The position numbers and the translations under genes were made by a program. Positions 1-11,105 of a stretch of 64,000 nucleotides of DNA are shown here, in pieces. The stretch's first letter is position 1, and every line of letters begins with the position of its first letter. Location: the NCBI GenBank assembly GCA_038501625.1, contig JAZAYU010000903.1:62001-126000 (forward strand), written 5' to 3'. This DNA comes from Corbicula japonica (taxonomy: Eukaryota; Mollusca; Bivalvia; Venerida; Cyrenidae). Under the pieces are notes generated by a model that saw nothing but the letters and a program-made list of their open reading frames with translations, made no database searches and was not told where the DNA came from.

Positions 1-485
1 CATTTACACGTCGCTAATCGATGTCTTCCGATCATCGGCACATCACTAATTAAAAGTGATGTATACATGATTAAAATGCAGTCAACACGTAATTATCGGC
101 TCCAATATGGCGGATTATATAAAGTGAAAATAACGATTTGTCACACGACGAAGTTCTCGTCCAGTCCACGTATCAAAACAAGATTAATAGATCAGATTAA
201 GAGAGGTGCGAATCTGTGTAATTTATAGGTCTTTGACTAGAGCAAAGCGCAGACGACAAAGTGAGTGGAATAGCTTAAAAAATATTCTGGCTTTAAGGCT
301 GTAAAGATTCACTGGTGCACCAAATAATAGTGATCAAAGTGAGACGATGATAACCATGGTATCCCCATTATCATGATTTGTCTTTGGCAAAAGTAAAAAA
401 AAAGAACTTTTTTAAATAAGACCAGAACATGCAGTCTTACTGTAAATACTTTACTCAACTATGTTTAACCATTTACTTTACATAA
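1..485. other. No gene recognised
   Basis: AT-rich sequence without an exon-like open frame or a repeat that I can place. It may hold a decayed element end. Confidence 0.4.
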
Positions 486-720
486 TGGCATACAGGTTTA
501 AAAGCGTTTGCAAACAGTGTTGATCCAGATCAGTCTGCACATATAATTTATGTGGTATGATCTAGATCAGAACTGGTCACATCTTGAACAGAAATAAACT
601 AATGAAATGCGAACAGCGTTGATCCGAATCAGACTGCAGAAATGTGCTCGCTGATATTGATCTACTATGTTGGTTCATGCAATAAAGGTGTATCTATGGA
701 GTAAAAGGTTAAATCCTATT
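486..720 (-). repeat. GATC-rich dispersed repeat, copy 1
   Basis: The stretch contains GATCCAGATCAG and its near-inverse, and ends in GGTGTATCTATGGAG followed by AAGGTTAA. That end is the reverse complement of the start of the copy near 3585, so this copy lies in the opposite orientation. The palindromic core suggests a MITE or foldback element. Family unknown. Confidence 0.55.
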
Positions 721-1175
721 TGTATGTAAAAACATCAGGATTACATTATAGATTTAGATTTGTTTCATATTTAATCTTAATATAGATAATAACAATACAT
801 TACAAACAGTAGTTAGAAAAAAATTAATATCACAAAAACAGAAAAGTACATATCATCATATCACAAATACCTTGCTTATAGCAGTGATCGTTGATAACGT
901 CATCAACACGTGGTACACAAAAAGCCAAAGGTAGTACAAGCAACTTTTAACAATAAAGGCAGATAGTAAACAAGTATACGCTGTAAATGGTCAGAGGGCT
1001 AAACTTACAATACAAGAACATTCACACTGTATTTATGAAATAAATGTATATATAGTAAATACTGTAGTAGATCTTCTTGATTAAATAAATATCTGGTAAA
1101 CCAAAGAAGTAATGTTACTTTTGGTCCCTTTCATAATCGAAGCTTTCTTAAATTTTAATCCGTGGGATACGGCTT

Positions 1176-1400
1176 ATAAACTACGTGCAACCAGTGTAGA
1201 CCAAGATCATTCTGCACATTCAGTGCAGTCTGATCAGGATCTAGACAGTTTTCTACTTGTCATAAATAACCCGATGCCCATGATAACCCATCTAAAGCAT
1301 TATTGTAGACCGTGATCTGATGTTCTGGTTGATGTGGATCTAAACTGGTTGCACAAGGGATGAAAGCCGTTTTCACCGAGTGAAGCGTTAAATTGCAACA
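1176..1400. repeat. GATC-rich dispersed repeat, copy 2
   Basis: The same motif series recurs: GTAGACCAAGATCATTCTGCAC, the inverted half CAGTCTGATCAGGATCTAGAC, and a second half near 1305-1345. Short ORFs across it on either strand are by-products of the repeat. Confidence 0.5.
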
Positions 1401-2515
1401 TTGCTGTTTATAGAGCTCCGAGACAGTCATTACAAACCCCAGTTCATGGATTTTAAGCATGGTGTCTAAAAATATCATGGATTCAAGTGCAAAGTTTGTG
1501 TACAATAATTTATTGCCTGGAATTTAGGCGATAAAGTATATTATTTTCTTAAATTAACAACTCTTATTCTTAGAAAAAGATGAACAGACAATACAGCATC
1601 TAGCATCTCTTTTTTAATGCAGTAGGATAGAAAATAGACCGACTTAAGGTTTTAGAACTGTAATATGCACTTTTGCAGATTGGGATTTTGTTGTTTTCAT
1701 TTCCAAGTACATCCATTTAGACATCTAAACACAAGTTTTAAAAAACATATACCATGCGTAACTCATGAAATTTATTATTTTAGAAGGGGACCCTCTGTTT
1801 CGGAAAATGGGCTGTAAAATCAAACATACTAGAAGCTAAATTCATCTCTATTTCTTTGAAACCTTGTAAAATTTTGTAAAATAAAGGCTAATTGTTTAAG
1901 GACATCATATCTGAACTGGAAAAAAACAAGCATTATGTTAAGAATTTATTTCTAACACTTTATAAATTGACTTTTAAAGTGTACCCCATCTTCGGAAATG
2001 CACATTTTTCCGATCTGCAAAAATTAAGCAAGTTTTTATCTGTGATTTTTGTGCATGTTTAATGCAAAAAAATAATTGTGTTATACATTAAAATTATCTG
2101 CAATGTGTATAGAATCAAATAATTTTAAAAAAAGAGCACCTCACCGTCTTCGTTTTCATTTTATTGGCCTTCAAAATAGGTACCTATGGCCCAGACAAAA
2201 CGGTTAAAAACCACAAAAACCAAAGGGCTTGGTTTAGGAATTTTGATTTTTTATACCCCCTCAATTTTTTTTAAAAACAAGAAACACGCAAGCAATCAGC
2301 TATGCTGGTTAGAATTTAACCTCAAAAAGGTAATTTTGGCAACCGTAACCATAGCAACCAAAGCATTCTTTTAAAGGAAAAAATCATCGTGCAAACACAT
2401 AAAATTAGTTTTATAAATTCAATCCGAATTTTAAACCTATTGATTATATACTATTTTCTCCAAACATTTCCTCACAATAATTTTTAAAAAAAAGAAGAAA
2501 AAGGGAAAAAAAGGT
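1401..2515. other. No gene recognised
   Basis: AT-rich, with poly-A runs near 2120 and 2490. The small ORF at 2186-2374 has a low-complexity, lysine- and phenylalanine-rich composition and no splice context, so I do not call it a gene. Confidence 0.4.
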
Positions 2516-2586
2516 TCCTCTCTTGAGGATTGAACCGGGTCCGTCAAAAAGAACAGTCCTATGCATTACCATTACGCCACGGAGGA
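2516..2586 (-). pseudogene. tRNA-like sequence (tRNA relic or SINE head)
   Basis: On the minus strand a 71-base stretch starts TCCTCCGTGGCGTAATGG, which matches a Pol III A box, and carries GGTTCAATCC, which matches a B box. The 5' and 3' ends can pair over five of seven acceptor positions (TCCTC with GAGGA). The T stem does not pair properly, so a working tRNA is unlikely. Confidence 0.4.
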
Positions 2587-3500
2587 TTGATTAAACCGTG
2601 GGCAATTTCATATAAGCTCTATTCATTTGTGGTTCGTCTACAGACTTATTTTGAGTATTTGTTATGAAAATATTTGTTTACTTTACATCAATTTTATATT
2701 CGCACTTTGTTATTATTTGATTTAGTTATTAATGACGTCATAATCTTGGAAAACACCTTAAGAGTATACTCCTTTTACGAAAAATAGAATCAACCGGAAA
2801 CGTACGAATCGGCGTTCGGAAGAAACGAATTAGTGACGGCACAAGTCGATGTTTGGCGGAAATATTACAGTTCTAAAACCTTAAACACATTTTGTCGATG
2901 CATGAAAAAATATTTATAAAAAACAACAGACAAGCAAAATTATTATCAGACTAGTAGCTAGTGTAAAATAAACAGCAAGCGGTGGGATACTTTATAAATT
3001 GATGAAAAGAAGACTTAGAGAGACATGTATCAAAATATTGTTGTCTCGGGTTGATTGAGCCTGTTCATGGGCAGAAATGGGCATACATATTACTGTCCAC
3101 GGTACTTAGCCCCGGGTACTTAAAATGTCTTTATTAAATAATAAATAATAAACATCTGATTACGATTGTATCCATAAAATGTATAGCCCTGTCTTATAAA
3201 TGATTAGATATTATCATTTTCATAAATGCAGTTTACTTCTTGCACATGCCGTCAATCATATCTACTGTCAATATTAAATTGTCCATAAAACAATGCCGAA
3301 TTGTTCTTTTTCTGAGTCGGATAATTTATTCTTGAACACTTTCTTTGCTTTCTGTCATTGTGTATGCACTGTTGATGGTAGTACAGCATCGATTGTGTGT
3401 ACTACCTTTCTCAACAGCTTATCAGTCGGTGCTGTTTATAGAAACAAATCTTATCTGCCGATCACTGCTTTAGCATTGCAGGTTGCTTGAGATTCACAGT
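2587..3500. other. No gene recognised
   Basis: Holds a TGACGTCA octamer near 2733. The ORF at 3293-3490 sits directly upstream of a Helitron-like end and shows no known domain. Confidence 0.35.
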
Positions 3501-3526
3501 CCTATTCTTTGAATAATCAAGCTAAA
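3501..3526 (+). repeat. Helitron-like 3' terminus
   Basis: CCTATTCTTTGAATAATCAAG followed by CTAA is a diverged form of the terminus at 7881-7907: a short hairpin (CTATTC/GAATAA) a few bases before a CTRR end. No matching 5' end was found, so this is an end fragment. Confidence 0.4.
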
Positions 3527-3539
3527 AAACATTGAAAGT

Positions 3540-3800
3540 ACATAGTACAAAGTTGTATCTATGAAGTAAATGTATAGGGTTAACCCTTTCCTCCATAGAT
3601 ACACCTTTATTGCGTGGGCGAACAGTTTAGATCCAGATCAGCCGGCACATCCGTGCCGTCTGATCACGATCTAAACTGTTCGCTTTTTGATTCATTAGGT
3701 TATTTCTGACAAGAATGCAACCAGTGCAGATCCTGATAAGATGGCACAGATGTTCCGGCTGATCTGGATCTAGTGTCTTTAAAATGTTTTAAAGATGATT
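3540..3800 (+). repeat. GATC-rich dispersed repeat, copy 3, with long palindrome
   Basis: Starts TTAACCCTTTCCTCCATAGA near 3581 and contains an almost perfect inverted repeat at about 3614-3682: GCGAACAGTTTAGATC on the left and GATCTAAACTGTTCGC on the right, around a CCGGCAC/GTGCCG core. A further half-copy follows to about 3775. Confidence 0.6.
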
Positions 3801-4116
3801 CATTGGCTTCTGATTGCCATTGGATGCAGACTTGCTGTTTGCTGCTTTACTCGCAAATCCGGATCTCTGGATCCTTAACGCTTGCTGCTTTGGTGAGGAG
3901 ACATTACAGGAAAGTGCTGACTGACGTGAATGTGAAACACATAAATTTGTTTGAGACAGAATTCTTGCTTTAGTTTTGCTGGCAACTATGTTTTAGTGAA
4001 AGACTGTGAGGTTCCTGTCCTGCTTGGGAAGTAGTATTCTTCAGAGGAGTCTTCAATCAGTAGCTTAAATTAAGTAGTTTCTTGCTGGATGGAGGATATG
4101 CCTTGATGTGTGCATA

Positions 4117-4462
4117 CTAATAGCGCTTTAGACTGTTTGACGTAAAAGGCCCCACTGGTTGCTGGCTTGTGGAAATATTCTTGACAACTTCATAAAGTTT
4201 TAATATTTTATCCAATATCTTTGCTTTGTTAATTTCAAAGTCTTTCACTTTCTCAAGATTTAAAACAAAATACTTTCACAGGACAAGTCTGCATAGCGAC
4301 ATTCACTTTATGTTTTGATAATAATCAAATCTGTTGTACAAAACAGTCCATCGCGACAGTTGAAAGATGTTTAGTCATACTGGATTTCTTTTTGGGTGAT
4401 GTGTCGAAATAGAAGTTTCCATATCCCCTCATAAAACTCTACAAGTTCTCTTTCTTGTTGCC
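4117..4462 (-). pseudogene. Two decayed exon-like coding segments, family unknown
   Basis: The segment 4371-4462 follows a good acceptor (CTTCTTTTTCAG) and reads 30 codons, starting GQQERELVEFYEG if the previous exon supplies a G, ending in TAA. The segment 4117-4272 reads open in another frame, is lysine- and leucine-rich (LEKVKDFEINKAK) and ends in TAG. They may be alternative ends or one gene broken by a frameshift. I recognise no domain. The amphipathic composition is the main argument that they were once coding. Confidence 0.3.
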
Positions 4463-4617
4463 CTGAAAAAGAAGTAAGGTGTTTTAAAAAGTGTGAAAAG
4501 ACAAAGTTGATGCATGAATATATATATTTACTGTCTGCTGGCAACAAAAGTCGAAATGTTTGCCTATGCTTTATAATGGATGATAAAAAGATGTAATATT
4601 AACAAATATAACATATC

Positions 4618-4790
4618 CTCACTATCTGATCTGGATCTACACTTTTATTTTCTTAGTCAGAAATTATCTATTGAATCAAAAAGTGAAGTGTAGATCCTGA
4701 CAAGATGGCACAGCTGTGCTGGTTGTTCTGGATCTACATTGTTCACCTATGGATAACAGCCTTATTCCATTGAGTAGAAAGGCTGGGAAT
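4618..4790. repeat. GATC-rich dispersed repeat, copy 4
   Basis: CTGATCTGGATCTACACTTT at the left and GAAGTGTAGATCCTGACAAG about 70 bases on form the same inverted arrangement as copy 3. A right half ends CTGGATCTACATTGTTCACC. Confidence 0.5.
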
Positions 4791-6076
4791 AGATTAGTTT
4801 GTGAGAACAGAGAGAAGTTTCTAGTTTAATGAGAAATCATGGACCTGCTAACCCATTAAATAAGAAACATACAAGAAAAAAACGTCTGCATTGTCTCTGC
4901 ATGTATGCAAAAGTCTGTAAGTGACCTGCGACCAGAATGAAGTGAGAGAAATTGTTGTTGTTTGTCTTTGGGGTCTACACTGGGTCTACTTCAGCATAAG
5001 AAGCTGACCAGGGAGTTGGGGAATTAATTAGCTCAATGCACATGTGTAGACACACTTCTATAACATTCACTCTGCCCAGGGGTCCATTCTGCCAGTTAAT
5101 TAGCAGAGGGCAACAACAGTACTTTCCATAAATACTTTATGATGTCAAATACAACACAGCAAACAGTTCTTATTCTTTATGTATCCAGTATTTTAAAATT
5201 CCATATATCCCAATATAATTGTCCAAGCAATATTTCAATAGTTATTCTGAAGACTTAAAATGAAGTTACAAATCTCCAAGTTGTTTTTCCTACTTATATT
5301 CTATAAAGACTGACTAAATTCAAAAAAATTATTCTATATAAAATAAATGTTTTCTTAAACAACCAATAAAATTCTATGTAACAAATATGCAAAAATAAAA
5401 CCCCTAAAACCCTTATAAGTCTGTGCTGTGGCTTGACACTTTATCAAATACCTGTCATTTTGCAGCCAAGCTGATAAAGCCATAAAAGTAGCAAAAGGAA
5501 ATTCCTTTGTATATTAATTGCAATAAGTTCCACAGATAATTTACTTAGCCTGTCAAAAATTAGGAAGTTTGATAAACTTAAATTTTTACCAATAAACATA
5601 TAGAAAATATTATTAAGACTAAATCTATAAAATTTGGATTTCTAAAACTCTTGAAAATTTATGATGTAATAATAAGTGGGGTCCACTTATTAAACGGTGG
5701 CAGACCTAAGTGCCGCTTTTGGGGATGAAAGTGCCATAAGTACATAAGAATTTAAATAAAAATTAAACATGTACCAGTGATTGACATTTCAGGCCATTAA
5801 GCATGTGATTATTTTTCACTGTTTACTCAAAAATTGTTTGACGTTCCATGTGTTCCTTTTCTACCAATTATAATTTTTGCGGATATCTTTCAATATCAAA
5901 ATGATAAAATTATCATTTTGCACGGCATTACAACTCTTCACCATTGAATTTCAGCGATCACCTTGTAATATTCAGAACTATTTTCTCAGGCTTGCAGTAA
6001 CTGAAAACGCCTGTCAGAAACCCGCTTACTCTGGATCGGTCGTAAACGACCGACCCAAAAACATTACAAACAGAAA
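4791..6076. other. No gene recognised
   Basis: AT-rich spacer. The ORF at 5877-6140 runs into the 5' end of the Helitron-like element and is treated as chance. Confidence 0.4.
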
Positions 6077-6529
6077 CAAGAGCTGTCAGAGGAGACAGCA
6101 TGCTCGACTATTCGAATCATTTGAAACAAATGCAATTTGAAGATTAAAACAATAACAACTATGGCCATACATTCATGTGCAATCAGGAAAAATATTTACA
6201 AGTGAATGGTACGGGAGAAATTCTTTTCAAATAACAGAAATAATTCCTAAATGTACCATAAATATTAAACTGAATAGGGGAATAACTATGAAATATTTCT
6301 GAATTTGTTAGAAAACTTGTTAGTAATTTTTTATTAGAGACATTTACTTTTAGTCAAATATCAATCACTTCAGTAATGTTACAGAAAAAGAACTGAAATG
6401 AAAATATAATGGTAGTTTGAAGTTGATACCTTAAGTATTTGCATAGTTATCGATGAAGTGCACTTAAGTGAAAATATAAGTGAAACTAGAAATGTGTCCA
6501 TAGGACACGGATGCCCCGCTATGCATCAT

Positions 6530-7300
6530 TTTCAGACACTCAAGTGCAATGATGGGAATAATACGCGATACACTGCCCTTTCATGGTGAACATTTGTGTC
6601 AAGTTTTTTTGAAATCCCTCCATTTATAATGAAGTTACAGCCTGGACAAGAAAATTCTATTTTTGGTAACAGTGACCTTGACCTTGGACCTTCAGGCTTG
6701 GGTATTGTGCGGACACACTGCCTTTTCATGAACATTTGTGCAAAGTTATTTTAAAATCCCTCCATTTATAACAAAGTAACAGCCAGGACAAGATAATTCT
6801 ATTTTTAGTAACAGTGACCTTGACCTTTGACCTACAGGCATGGGCATGGTACGTGACACACCGCCCTGTCATGGTGAACATTTGTGTCAAATTATTTTGA
6901 AATCCTTCCATTCATAACAAAGTTACAGCCTGGACAAGAAAATTCTATTTTTAGTAACAGTGACCTTGACCTTGGATCTACAGGCATGGGTATTGTGCGG
7001 ACACACCGCCTTGTCATGGTGAACATTTGTGCCAAGATATTTTGAAATCCCTCCATTCATAACAAAGTAACAGCCTAGACAAGAAATTTCTATTTTTAGC
7101 AACAGTGACCTTGACCATTGACATATGTATTTAAAAACCCATTAAGAAATAACAAAGTTACAGAGCGGACACGATTTTGCAAGAAAATTCTATTTTTAGT
7201 AACAGTGACCTTGACCTTGGACCTACAGGCATGGGTATTGTACGCGACACACTGCCTTGTCATGGTGAACATTTGTGCCAAGTTATTTTGAAATCCTTCC
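6530..7300 (+). repeat. Tandem array, unit about 145 bp, roughly five copies
   Basis: AACAGTGACCTTGACC recurs at 6668, 6810, 6956, 7101 and 7201, giving spacings of 142, 146, 145 and 100. The last unit is shortened. Small minus-strand ORFs sharing one peptide are translations of this repeat, not genes. Confidence 0.75.
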
Positions 7301-7324
7301 ATTCAAAACGAAGTTGAGGGCCGA

Positions 7325-7830
7325 CTGTATATTTTGCTTAACACAAAATGTAAGAGAAAAAGGGCATAATTTGAAAAATATTGGAAGAAGGGTTATGGGT
7401 CTTGTTGGTTATGATGTAGATTTTGATGGTGAAAATATATTTCAAGTTTCAAGGCAATATCTCAAGTAGTTTTAAAGTTAGGGGCAAAATGCATATTTTG
7501 CTTGACACAAAATATAAGAAAAAAGGGGCATAACTTGAAATATATTGACAGCAGAGTTATGGGTCTTGTTGGTAATGATGTAGAATTTGATGGTGAATAT
7601 ATATTCCAAGTTTCAAGTTGATATCTCAAGTAGTTTATAAGTTATGGACCAAAGTGCATATTTTCCTTAACGCAAAATTTAAGTGAAAAAGGGGCATAAC
7701 TTGAAAAATATTGGAAGCAGAGTTATGGGTCTTGTTGGTAATGATGTAGAATTTGATGGTGAATATATATTCCAAGTTTCGAGTTGATATCATAAGTAGT
7801 TTTCAAGTAATGGACCAAAGTGCATTTTTT
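7325..7830 (+). repeat. Tandem array, unit about 165 bp, three copies
   Basis: GGGCATAA recurs at 7362, 7526 and 7692 (spacings 164 and 166), each followed by GTTATGGGTCTTGTTGGT. This unit is unrelated in sequence to the 145 bp unit beside it. Confidence 0.75.
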
Positions 7831-7911
7831 GTTTAACGGACGCCGACGCCGACGCCGACACCAGGGCGAGTAGGATAGCTCCCCTATTCTTCGAATAGTC
7901 GAGCTAAAAAT

Positions 7912-7995
7912 GAATTCTCCTCATGGGATTCGAACACACAACCGTTAGGTCATATTACAAGAAATCAGAAGCGTTACTGCCACGGGCATGAAACC
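7912..7995 (-). pseudogene. tRNA-like sequence
   Basis: The minus strand carries a good B box, TGTTCGAATCC, and an A-box-like GTGGCAGTAACG at suitable spacing with a longer variable region, as in Leu/Ser-type tRNAs. Stem pairing is incomplete. It lies immediately 3' of the Helitron-like element. Confidence 0.35.
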
Positions 7996-8673
7996 TTTTG
8001 TCACAGAGTATATTTTCAACATAATGAGCTATGATGGAAATACCTAACATCCCTATTTTGCCGAATATTCCAAAAATCTATAAATACAAAAGTACATTCA
8101 CGGCTCAATGCGTAAAATCAGACTATAGTATTGCATTCATTGCTACTGTAATGACGTGCTCAGATCATTTTGCGGGCGTTATAAATCATGCTTCCTGTGT
8201 TGACAATTTCTAAAAATAGTAATCGAGGAAAACCGCTATAGTTTATATACGGCGTCTGCGGGCCGTCATCAGATCTGACAGTTTAGCGTATACACTAAAT
8301 AGGTAAATACTCGCAAAGGCAAATTGTTGTCTAAATTGAACATGTTAAATACGTGCATGCATATATTTCATAATTAGCAAACGCTACATGATAATAGCTG
8401 AATTATGCAAGTTCTAACGTTGCGGTTTATGTCGTCATGGAAACCAGGGATGAAAAGCATCTAGTGTGGTCTTATTAACCTATGAAATTTGTGTTCTTAA
8501 ATAATTTATGTTTTTCTTTTTTTTGGAAACTTGTCAAGTTCAAAATATTGACTCGATTGCATTTACCAGGATCTACTTGTCATTTTAGAATTTATTTTTA
8601 TCAGTATACTAATTGAAATAATACAATACAGACACGGTCAGTTTAGCTTCACGAGTCACGCACTTCGTTTCAG
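7996..8673. other. No gene recognised
   Basis: AT-rich sequence upstream of the first exon-like segment of the F-box region; promoter or upstream exons could lie here, but I see no clear signal. Confidence 0.35.
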
Positions 8674-8828
8674 GGGCTATACGATTTGTTTATGGAAAGA
8701 GAAGAAGGGGACTGATTGAATTCGAGGCACTCTGGACCAAGTGTTTGACGTCGGTTGGACACCTTTGTAAACAATTACGGTCTTACAAGCTAAAAGAACA
8801 AGCTGAACAAAGAGTAAAGGCGGGAAAG
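8674..8828 (+). CDS. Candidate internal exon, basic helical protein
   Basis: A good acceptor (CACTTCGTTTCAG) precedes a 155-base stretch that is open in one frame for 51 codons and ends at AAG followed by GTAAAT, a plausible donor. The peptide starts AIRFVYGKRRRGLIEFEAL and ends KEQAEQRVKAGK; it is rich in lysine, arginine and leucine and likely helical. It enters with two bases of a split codon and leaves at phase 0. It may belong to the same transcript as the F-box exon at 10646, since both are on the plus strand 1.8 kb apart, but the phases do not join directly and an exon between them would be needed. No family recognised. Confidence 0.45.
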
Positions 8829-9015
8829 GTAAATCTGAAAGAATGAAGTTTTTTTTCAAGCGTATCTACGTGTATACTGACAATGCAAATTTAGATAACA
8901 TTATGTGTAGTGTTAAATTGTTTTATTGATTGAGCATCATGGAAGCAAGTGCTATAACAATAACAGGGACCCGACACAATACATAACCCAAACAAATTTA
9001 CCGTTTGTTTTATAG

Positions 9016-9140
9016 ACAACTACGAATTTGCCATTTTCAACGGTGATTACGAAGAACAAGTTCTTTCTCGTGCAAATTCCACCGAAATGCATTGTTCATG
9101 CCGTCTATGTGTAGCTCCGGACTGGAACTATAATAAATAG
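9016..9140 (+). CDS. Candidate terminal exon with cysteine cluster
   Basis: Acceptor TTTGTTTTATAG is followed by 41 codons ending in TAG. The peptide contains NYEFAIFNGDYEEQ and ends with a compact Cys/His group, MHCSCRLCVAPDW. It needs one base from the preceding exon, which does not fit the phase-0 end of the exon at 8674-8828. It could be an alternative end or belong to another transcript. Confidence 0.3.
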
Positions 9141-9942
9141 CAAACTTGTCCTTTTAGGTATTTTCTTGAAAATATTTCTCAAAATTTTGACAAGAAATGG
9201 GCAAATCGTTTAATCAGACAGCTCGCAACCGTGATATTCACGTATAAACAGCATCCTGTAGCGCTATCTGGCCATTCGAACGAATGCAATGAAAATAACA
9301 TTATTTAACAATAATAGTTCTTCTTAAGATCGAGACAAATCACACACTTCTTCGACCGATTCGTTCTTTACCGTCTCAATTAAATGCAATTTACATGTAC
9401 TGTCAGACAATATACAATACATTCAATGTAATGCGCTTTTTCGTTAAATGACGCTAGTTCGTTTTATTCGCGTACAATCTATTATCTGATGCTATTTCGT
9501 TTTAGTTGCGTACAATGTATTATCATATCGTCGTCAACAGCAGCCCAACAAACACATATAATGTTAATACAACGTTGTCAGATGGTTGTATGGTGGTTAT
9601 ATGTTGTTTTCAAACGTTGTCATAACGTTAGTATCTAACCTTCTAAGAAACTACTAGTATATTGTCTGTGACTTATTCAAAGAGAATTATGAATTGTACA
9701 GATTATGAGAGCTCGTGTCCGACGTAACAAACGATATGTCAGTTGTTTAGATGCTGGTATCTTTTTACTTGTTTGAACTTTGACCTACACACAGAAGCCT
9801 AAATATCGTTACCATTAGGCCGAAAAAATGACCTCCATACGCGAACACCGTTTAATTTGGTATATTCAGAGTTCGACACCTTGGTCCGTACAATACACGG
9901 TTTTTGTTTGGTTTATATATTTGTAGGGCCCCTGAGACCTGT
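9141..9942. other. No gene recognised
   Basis: AT-rich spacer. The ORFs overlapping 9857-10144 on both strands are produced by the palindromic MITE that begins at 9943. Confidence 0.4.
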
Positions 9943-10069
9943 GCCCAAGATCATAAAACTGAGTTTGGAGACCAGACTCAAATCTCAAGCATCTGCTTGG
10001 CTTAAATGTCGTCCAGGTCAGATGCTTGAGATTGAGTCTGGTCTCAAGCTTTAGTTTCATGATATTGGG
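9943..10069 (+). mobile_element. Palindromic MITE, copy 1
   Basis: The left arm GCCCAAGATCATAAAACTGAG and the right arm TTTCATGATATTGGGC are inverted copies, and inner arms CAGACTCAAATCTCAAGCAT and GCTTGAGATTGAGTCTG pair across a 20-base centre. A second copy is at 13131-13261 and a half copy at 50662-50727. Confidence 0.7.
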
Positions 10070-10356
10070 CCCTGATGTTTCATAGACAAGATTATTCAAT
10101 GTGGCTGGTTTTCTCAACTGTTGCAGTTTATGATACCCGCACAAATATTATGTATATGTATTGTTGGGTGTATTTTATCATTCCCTTTTTCAAATACTTT
10201 AAACTAAGTTGACGACAAATATTTGTGCACTGTGCTAAATAATTTACCTTGCATGCACGTTGTTTCCTTCTCTTATTTGGCTATCATTTATTGAGTATCA
10301 TTTATAATATCCATTCCATTTTACAAACTTATTCGATGGTTTGCTCCCTACTTCAG

Positions 10357-10443
10357 ATGCTTTATAATGCACTGCAGGAACCTAAAGCATTGCCTGTCGT
10401 GTACTTCATAGAAGATGACGAGATTTCATTTGCCAAAAATTGA
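10357..10443 (+). CDS. Candidate short exon
   Basis: A strong acceptor (TTGCTCCCTACTTCAG) precedes 28 codons and a stop; the peptide contains QEPKALPVVYFIEDDE. It is phase 0 at its start, so it can join the exon ending at 8828. A weak donor inside it (GTCGT then GTACTT) would put it in phase with the F-box exon at 10646. Either reading is speculative. Confidence 0.25.
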   Translation: MLYNALQEPKALPVVYFIEDDEISFAKN

Positions 10444-10645
10444 CCATATTTTGTGCTAACGGCATGGCACAAATCAGATATGTATTACACACAGTACTTT
10501 CGAAAATATTTGTTTTTACACTGTTATAAATAGCCTTTGTTTGCACATTGATTTGGGTTTGGCTGTGTGTGTATACATTTTATAAAGAAGAGGAACGAGA
10601 TTGTGCGAATGATTAGACCCATTTTTTGTAGAGTCCGTTTTCCAG

Positions 10646-11105
10646 CCTTCCGACAGAAGTCATGGTGAAGATATTTTCCCATTTGACTACAAAGGAAATC
10701 ATCAAAATTGAAAGAGTATCAAAATCATTTCAATCATTAGCCAGGGTACAATTGCTGCATTCATCAATCGATGTATCGAATACATACATTACGGACAGAG
10801 ATTTCGATAAACTCCTAAACAAACTAGGTTGCCAAGATACTGTTCGAAGTGTTACTGTAAGACGATGCGACTATTTTACTGGACAAAAATTAGTAAATAG
10901 ACCGTTATTTCTCAGGTCACTGGTTGAACTAGATGTAACATATACAGGTATTACAAACGAGGCTTTTGTTCAGATATGGAATGGCACTTGTTCGGGTGCT
11001 GCTTTAAAATCGATAGTAGCGGTGGACTGCTTCTTGATGACCTACGATCTTGCATCCCAAATTACGCAATTGAGTCAGCTAAAATTTGTTGTTTTCTCTC
11101 ATTAA
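10646..11105 (+). CDS. F-box/LRR-like protein, terminal exon
   Basis: After the acceptor TCCGTTTTCCAG the frame opens LPTEVMVKIFSHL and continues TTKEIIKIERVSKSF, a good match to the F-box consensus (LPxEvLxxIfsyL...L...), the motif that binds Skp1 in SCF ubiquitin ligases. The frame then runs through leucine-rich-repeat-like segments (LRSLVELDVTYTGITNEAF, LSQLKFVVF) to TAA at 11103-11105. A simple ATG start at 10662 would cut off the first five residues of the F-box, so I prefer a spliced exon starting at 10646 with an upstream exon supplying two bases. Compared with full F-box/LRR proteins the repeat region is short. Substrate unknown. The frame is intact. Confidence 0.65.

Larger units (their letters stand above)
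6077..7907 (+). mobile_element. Non-autonomous Helitron-like element with internal tandem arrays
   Basis: The left end reads AAGAGCTGTCAGAGGAGACAG then GCTCGACTATTCGAA. The right end has a GACGCCGACGCCGAC tract, a perfect hairpin CTATTC-TTC-GAATAG at 7884-7898 and CTAA at 7904-7907, the layout expected of a Helitron 3' end. Between them lie two different tandem arrays. Short microsatellite, internal satellite of about 160 bp and unequal flanking arms match the published description of bivalve pearl/CvA-type elements; the assignment to that group is inference. No Rep/helicase gene is present. Confidence 0.6.

Noticed and set aside
6532..7469. Similar minus-strand ORFs sharing one peptide
   Set aside because: The same 145 bp unit translated several times.
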